Part shown: in pieces, positions 58,254 to 64,000 of the stretch | How the letters are laid out: each line of letters starts with the position of its first letter | Position numbering within the stretch: the stretch's first letter is position 1 | Position numbers and translations under genes: made by a program | Assembly (NCBI GenBank): GCA_033030425.1 | Contig: JAUFSD010000017.1 | Location: 1,397,501 to 1,461,500, forward strand | Source of the DNA: Verpa conica | Lineage: Eukaryota; Ascomycota; Pezizomycetes; Pezizales; Morchellaceae | Length of the DNA stretch: 64,000 nt | Direction: 5' to 3' | The notes under the pieces: generated by a model | What the model saw: only the letters and a program-made list of their open reading frames with translations | What the model was told of the DNA's origin: nothing | Databases searched by the model: none

Positions 58254-59387
58254 GCTGACCATATAGCCAGCATACTATCATAAATACGGGTCAATGGACT
58301 ACAGCGGTGGGTTTCTTTGCTTTTTTTATTTCTTTGTAAGGCTTTTGTAGCGGTATATTTACACCCATGAGTATAGCAAGGTGCAGTTCTCGTTTCTCTT
58401 TATATATACCATTTAGTACACATGATCAATGTTTTTTTTTCGGGTTTCTCTTTGAGTTTGGACTTGCTATTCTGGACGTTATGAGTGAATATTGTACTTT
58501 TAGTTTGTGATTTATTTAGTGAGCAGATACGGTTAGAGGCGGGCATGAAAATCGAAACAGGTTGAGGTCAGGAACCGTTTTTGCTTCTCCGAGGCCGCGG
58601 AGAAACTACGTTTCAACCAAACTCAGCGGGTTATGATTCATAGAAGTGAAAATACCCTGCACATTGGCATAATAACGCAACAACGGAAGTCATGGAGAAT
58701 TATGCTTGATATTAACCCTTTATATAGTACCAATTAGCCGCGCGTAGATCGATTATGTTGCGTCGTACTGGTATTGCTCACCAATACCCGCATACATTCG
58801 ACATCAAATTCACAACTACTGCTACTGGAATATCAACCGGATATCTACATTTCCGGAAACCGAGAGCTTTTGTATATCTATTGCGTGCTTATGCACGGCT
58901 TACAGATAATAAGTGGCATCTCTAATATGCCGGGCACCGTCGGGGTCGGGGGAACTAGGAGTTTCTAACAAGATGCCGGGTACCGTCGGGGTCGGGTGAA
59001 CTAGGAACTACTATTAATCAAATACCCGGCGGTAGACAAAGTCAATGTTAGCAGGGGGGGTATTACTGTATTGGGTTTGTAGGGTATCCGGATTGGGGTG
59101 AGATCAGATCAGACTGTTAGAGGGGGGGATTAGTAGTCTAGATAATTGTCGTATTCCCTAGGTATTGTGATTATAGGATATGATGTATATAAATACGCTC
59201 CTTTTTTATTCTCTGGAAGGATGGAAATTCAGTAAATCATTCTCGGTTTACAGCTCTAGCTTAAGTCAATAACTCTCAACGTGTCTTCAACTTTCATAAG
59301 TTTTATTTCAGCAGTTCTCGCAGTAAACACAATCTCAAGCCATTTAGCCCTTCAGCTACTTACAGTCTCCACTATATTTACATAAAA
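58254..59387. other. intergenic with a short tandem duplication
   Basis: A 34-bp unit (ATGCCGGGCACCGTCGGGGT and following GGAACTAGGA) occurs at 58927-58960 and 58973-59006, with two differences and a period of 46 bp. TATA-like and pyrimidine-rich sequence follows before the NmrA-like gene. No gene supported. Confidence 0.5.
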
Positions 59388-60550
59388 ATGGCTGTAAAGA
59401 TTATTGTCGTTTTGGGCGCAACCGGCCGTCAAGTATACAACTCTTCAATTATATTAAACTAAAGACAATTAGCCTAACCAGACCGTTCTCATAGGGTGAA
59501 CAAGTCGTCAATTCCTTTATCGGAAAACAGGACTGGATTGTCAGAGCTGTGACTCGTAATACTGCCAGCGAAAAAGCACAAGCTCTTGCAAAGAGGGGTG
59601 CTGAAGTCGTTAAAGGAGATATTGGAGACCAGGAGTCTCTTAAGGCAGCCTTCAAGGTATAATAAACCCTATACATCTACACGCCAATTAAACTGACTTC
59701 AAAATAAAGGATGCGACCGCTATATTTGCCATCACCGACTTTATTGGGCCCTTCCTTTCTACCTCCATGACCGCAGATGAAGCCGAAGCACATGAAGCGA
59801 CCCTCGGCAAGAACATCGTGGATGTGGCTTCCACAATTCCAACCCTTGAACACTTTATCTGGTCTACTCTTCCGGCAGCTAGGAACATCACAAACGGTGC
59901 CTTTCCGGTCCCTCACTGTGACGGAAAGGCAGAGGTGGACGATTACATCAAAACATCTCCATTGAAAAACAAGACAACATACCTGATTGTAGCGGCCTAC
60001 CTACACAACATCACCGACTATTGGATATACCATCCCTTGAAACTCGTAAGCTGAATACCCCCTCCCCCCTCTCTCTCATGAGCCTTTGCGAGATTGTCTA
60101 ACTTTGCATTATCAGACCCTAGGAAAGAGGATAAATCTAAATATTATAATTGCCCCATGTGGCCCCAAGACCCCAGTCGAAATGATCGACCACACTGAAG
60201 TCGGCAAATACGTCACTGCAATAATCGATAATCCCGAGAAAACACTCGGCAAGCAAGTCTACGCTAGCAATGGCGAAGAAGGTATCACGTTCGAGCACGT
60301 CGCAAAACTAGTCGCTAAATACGCCGGCATCAGTGACTTGAAGTATCTCGAGGTTACGTCCGAGGCGTATGATACTTTGTATCCGAAGATGGGGTGGGAG
60401 ATAGCATTGTTCATGAAGTACTTTGAGAGTGTGGGTAGTTTTACGGGTGGGAGACACGATTTGACGGGTAAAGATTTGGGGATTGAGGGGGTGACGTTGG
60501 AGGATTTCTTGAAAGTGCAGGATTGGAAGTCGCTTTTGGCGGCATTGTAG
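59388..60550 (+). CDS. NmrA-like NAD(P)-binding protein
   Basis: Exons 59388-59432, 59495-59656, 59710-60045 and 60116-60550 give 325 residues; all three introns (62, 53 and 70 nt) are phase 0. The Rossmann motif GATGRQG (Gly10, Gly13, Gly16) is split by intron 1. AVTRNTASEKAQALAKRGAE and VVKGDIGDQESLKAAF give the adenine-binding loop and the aspartate that follows strand 3. LEHFIWSTLPAARN and the VGKYVTAIIDNPEKTLGKQV block are standard for the NmrA/HSCARG branch of atypical short-chain dehydrogenases, which lack the YxxxK active site and mostly sense redox or regulate transcription. Whether this one is a regulator or an enzyme cannot be told. Confidence 0.92.
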
Positions 60551-61125
60551 AGTGTAACGTGGGTTCTATATACTATTTGACACTTCTCTCACCTTCCTCA
60601 AGATATAAACTAAACTATCCTAACAACACCTACCTAGAAATGCTCCATGTGTTTCTGATTAATTTATTCTTTCCTACTTGGAAATATATGAGGATAAAAC
60701 AAAGTATGCCAAAAAGACTTTAAGGCTAAATTTAAGGACCGTGCATATCAGGGCCCCAATTGAAGCGAAACCAATATATATTATAACAGGGGCACTCCAA
60801 AGGACTCTCCCTAGAAGTACTGCCGTAGCAAAAGAAAGAGTTACAACATTTTTAGCCCTAGCGATCCCCTTTTTATGACGGTTTTGGCGGTACAGGCCCC
60901 GTGAATAACGGACCAAATAACTAGAACCAGTGCTCTGTCTTGCACCCTCAACGCTACCAGCGCTGGTTACAGTTGCATTCTCTGCTTACTAATCAAGACC
61001 TGTGTTTCTTGTCTCTACTGATCTAAATGTCGTAGTAAATTGGAGAATAGGACTAAATTGTGGTAGTTTAAGAAATCCATCACGCCTTCGCCTTGAAAAC
61101 TATGGTGTAATGTACATAGTTTCCT
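60551..61125. other. intergenic, two convergent 3' ends
   Basis: 3' flanks of the NmrA-like and HET genes. No feature supported. Confidence 0.45.
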
Positions 61126-63276
61126 CTACCGTAGCCTCACTACCTTCCCTTCAACCTTGTCCCTATGCCATGCTCCCTCAACAATAACCCCAAGCCCAAC
61201 CCTCTCCCTGGTCCCCCCACTTCCCTCTGCCACTGCCATCACGTTCAATAAACACCCATAATAACGCTCTCCATATACCTTTTCATCAAACGGATCATAG
61301 TAGTCCCCCTTCGCCCGGGAAAGGGCGATGAACTCGAGCGGGGCCGAGACGGGGAAAGTGTGAGGGAGAATGATCCGGCCGATGGTCGCCGCAGGAGAGC
61401 TGTCCGAGAGAATGCAGAAGAGGTCGTTATGGGGGGAGCTATAGGGCACTGAGTGAGTTGCCCCACCATCACCCAGCTTGGCAATCCGAAAGCGTGCTGA
61501 GGTAGTGTAGAAGATAAGGGTACCGGGCTCGTGGTGCTCAAGTAAAGACTCCTGCAGTCCGCCGCTGACCCCCTTGTACCGGGGCCTTTTCTTCTCCTGT
61601 TCTTTATCGCCTACATATGCTCCAGGGACCCGCTTGATGTCTAGCCGCTTTGTTCCGTCTTCACCTACTAGAATCCATTCATCAACCAGTGACTCGCCAG
61701 TCCCCGCGTAGTTACCATTAAACCCCACGGTCCTGTACTCGACATTGCCACGCCATCCAGCCCAGGACCAAGATGGTGTTAAGAAGTCAACGATCACACG
61801 GCGAGAGAGGGGTGTGTTTTCAGTCGGCTGCCAGAGGAGAGCATCTTCCAGCTGCAAAAGGGGCATGCCGAACTGGAATGTCTGGTTAGGGTCGCCCTTG
61901 CTTGACTCAAAGCCTTTGGCGAAAACGTTTGTGATGGCGCTAATAGCTTTAACGATATCTTTCTCATCTGAGAGATTTCGGCTCGTATATTCTTTTACAA
62001 TGCCCATATACCGTTCATTATAGCTATCACTAGGTTGGGGTTTGTATTTGTGGGGAAAGTTCAGGCTGCTACGTCCTGACCACTTTGCTGGGTATGTAGC
62101 ATTTCTCGAGTCGTTTTCGGCGGCCAGGTCCTCACACCACACGTCTCGCCGGCATTCCCAGAAAACCTGCTCGGAGGTGAAGAAAACCCGGCGTCGAGAT
62201 AGCATACGCTCCTGGTACGTCCATCCACGCGTGTCCCAGTATGACACGGAGAGAGCTTCGCCCAGGGTCGCGAGGGGGACAGCAAAATGCAAGCCTTGGA
62301 TCGTCTCCGTGTGCTGGAGGGGTGAGCGGGTCTCAGGTCGGAGCCCAGGTAGGGGGGCTTGGGACGTTTTTCCTCCGGCAGCAAAAATTGTGAGTGCTGA
62401 GGCGTCATAGATCAAGTCCATGACTTTGATCTGAGCATTGATGTCAGGAGTGTCGTCCTGGATAATGCACAGTGCATCAACCCACAGGTAGCGCTCGCCC
62501 AGCTGTTTGACTAGATTTATGGCATCGGTAATGGTTTCGGGCAATGCCGCCGTCTTGAGGCCGCTCTTTTGCCGCATATCCAGGTTTGCTTTTGTGGTCT
62601 TGTACGCATCACCTGGTCCTCCCCACACGTAGCTCAATGCCACATACCGGCAGCTTGGTGGGGCAGAGACTATTCGCAGATTTTCCACATCCACCAGTCG
62701 TAACCCAGGCGGCAGCCTGTCGTTATCGTCTTTCCACCACCATACGTCCTCACAGTCAGCACCATGTCCTTCCTCACATAGCTTGATCCATTCCTTCACA
62801 AGATCAATGTCCACTGTTTCCCCAACCCGTCGCCCGTGCAAGGTCGGCTTCCGCTCCAGTTTTGCGGCATCTTCCTCCAGTAGCTGGATTTCGAGCGCAA
62901 AGTGCTTCCTCGCAGCCATTTGGGCGTGATATATGGCGAGCGGTCTAGGTTCTGCAAGAACGCAGAGGCGGTGGGCGCTCGTTGAGGTCTCCCATCCCGG
63001 TTGTATACTCCCGCAGGACTCAGCAAAGATCTTACACTCAACCCCCGATAGATCCTCATTAGTATGGCTGTCTAGAAGCCATTTCTGCCGGATAAGAACA
63101 GCAATCATTCGACAGAGCCCGCATTGAGTGGCCGATGAAATGATGCGGGGAAGGGTACCTATGGGAATGCCGTTTTTCTGGGACACCCCATCTCGTAACA
63201 TGGCGTGGATTTCCAACTTGGCACAGGTCGCGCAGAGCGGGGCATTACCGCCGGCATTGTTATCAATAAGGGACAT
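61126..63276 (-). CDS. HET-domain (heterokaryon incompatibility) protein
   Basis: A single exon of 716 residues from the ATG at 63276. The three conserved HET blocks are present: CRYVALSYVWGG (about 209-220), YLWVDALCIIQDD (263-275) and YWDTRGWTYQERMLSRRRVFFT (346-367). Two CxxC pairs near the N-terminus (Cys15/18 and Cys52/55) may bind zinc. The C-terminal 300 residues are the variable region usual for the family. HET domains have a TIR-like fold and trigger cell death when incompatible hyphae fuse; whether this gene has such a role is unknown. In this window it is near an NLR-like ankyrin gene, the type of protein that often works in recognition together with HET proteins. Confidence 0.95.
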   Translation of the reverse strand: MSLIDNNAGGNAPLCATCAKLEIHAMLRDGVSQKNGIPIGTLPRIISSATQCGLCRMIAVLIRQKWLLDSHTNEDLSGVECKIFAESCGSIQPGWETSTSAHRLCVLAEPRPLAIYHAQMAARKHFALEIQLLEEDAAKLERKPTLHGRRVGETVDIDLVKEWIKLCEEGHGADCEDVWWWKDDNDRLPPGLRLVDVENLRIVSAPPSCRYVALSYVWGGPGDAYKTTKANLDMRQKSGLKTAALPETITDAINLVKQLGERYLWVDALCIIQDDTPDINAQIKVMDLIYDASALTIFAAGGKTSQAPLPGLRPETRSPLQHTETIQGLHFAVPLATLGEALSVSYWDTRGWTYQERMLSRRRVFFTSEQVFWECRRDVWCEDLAAENDSRNATYPAKWSGRSSLNFPHKYKPQPSDSYNERYMGIVKEYTSRNLSDEKDIVKAISAITNVFAKGFESSKGDPNQTFQFGMPLLQLEDALLWQPTENTPLSRRVIVDFLTPSWSWAGWRGNVEYRTVGFNGNYAGTGESLVDEWILVGEDGTKRLDIKRVPGAYVGDKEQEKKRPRYKGVSGGLQESLLEHHEPGTLIFYTTSARFRIAKLGDGGATHSVPYSSPHNDLFCILSDSSPAATIGRIILPHTFPVSAPLEFIALSRAKGDYYDPFDEKVYGERYYGCLLNVMAVAEGSGGTRERVGLGVIVEGAWHRDKVEGKVVRLR

Positions 63277-64000
63277 AAAGGCTCTATAGAGGAAGAATAT
63301 GGCGTTATAGAGGTAACGGAGCGTTTGGGAGAAGGTTCCTGGGTGCTTGTAACCTTGAGGGGTCGAAGTGTGAGCGGTAGTTAAGAGAAAATAGTGGGTG
63401 GGGCCGAGTGCAGACAGGGTTTATAAAAGGGTTTATACGCCTTTTTAGTAATCGCTTCACCTCTCTATACAGATTCCACTTCCGAAGCAGTGTAATCTCA
63501 CCTAAACTGTGCGCGAGATACGAAGCAGAGTGGTTGCTAAAATGGCTGGTATAGTGAACGTTCCCCCGCTAATGCGAGGTCTCGTTCTCACCAACCGGTA
63601 GCTGTACATACTCTTCACTTATACCAGTGGCCAATTCCTTCATTGTAGGCTGTCAATTCGAGGTATTGTTTGCTTCGTATCGAGTTATAGGGTGATTCTG
63701 AGCGCCACGTAGAACCCGATTTGACAGAAAACAGTTGTGCCCTTCACATTTCACGTATCACCTTTGATACAGACTGAGCCATTTACTCCTTATCTATGTT
63801 TCACGGTATGGCCGGGACAACTTCTAGGTGGACAAAGATGCTGTACTCCCACACAGTTTAAGTCACGACCAGGCTTCCTTTTTTCTGTAGTCTTTGCTAC
63901 TCATAAATCACTGACGTTTTTCGAACGCACTGATATTACATACCATAAACCATAGACCTACAGCCTCTGGCAAGATTATTATAGAAACATGGGGTTCGAA
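63277..64000. other. HET gene promoter region and right edge
   Basis: No feature supported. The window ends in GGGGTTCGAA, too short to interpret. Confidence 0.4.

Overview
The window looks like nuclear DNA of a filament-forming ascomycete (Pezizomycotina). The protein-coding genes carry many short introns, mostly about 45-75 nt with GTRNGY donors and CTAAC/CTAAT branch sites. The families present are typical of that group: a HET-domain protein, an ankyrin protein with the N-terminal module of fungal NLR-like proteins, F-box/ankyrin proteins, BTB proteins, a DUF2985 protein, an NmrA-like protein, an MFS sugar transporter and a secreted subtilisin. I cannot name the genus. Gene models were built by hand: I looked for donor, acceptor and phase combinations that restore a continuous protein. 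No alignment or search was run, so all family names rest on remembered motifs.

Layout. 1-3350: two minus-strand multi-pass membrane protein genes; the first runs off the left edge and the second has a broken frame. 4159-6638: an apparently intact pogo-type DNA transposon. 6847-11586: three BTB paralogues. 12538-13092: a small two-TM protein. 14777-16541: an F-box protein. 16729-19270: two related cupin genes, one with and one without the metal-binding histidines. 19271-21716: AT-rich DNA with an inverted-repeat element. 21717-23394: a secreted protein and an SRPBCC-like protein. 26060-28014: an MFS sugar transporter with an 11-nt exon. 29097-30057: two small secreted proteins. 30881-31723: a four-TM protein. 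34184-38865: a 1,356-residue NLR-like ankyrin protein with more than 20 near-identical repeats. 40250-41615: a subtilisin. 45593-46682: a hidden four-exon membrane protein. 48829-54648: three F-box/ankyrin genes, the last one broken. 56966-58253: DUF2985. 59388-60550: NmrA-like. 61126-63276: HET.

About half of the window is gene-poor and AT-rich, with small mobile-element scars. These include two TA-flanked MITE-like hairpins, a 481-bp inverted-repeat element between 16-bp direct repeats, a tiny poly(A) insertion, and three copies of one 5'-truncated retroposon end bounded by 12-14 bp target duplications. One of those copies lies in an intron and another appears to have replaced the 3' end of an F-box/ankyrin gene.

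Taken together the gene content suggests a fast-evolving accessory region: protein-interaction repeat proteins (BTB, F-box/ankyrin, NLR-like ankyrin) next to a HET gene, as expected for self/non-self recognition and targeted protein turnover, plus secreted proteins and transporters. That functional link is inference.
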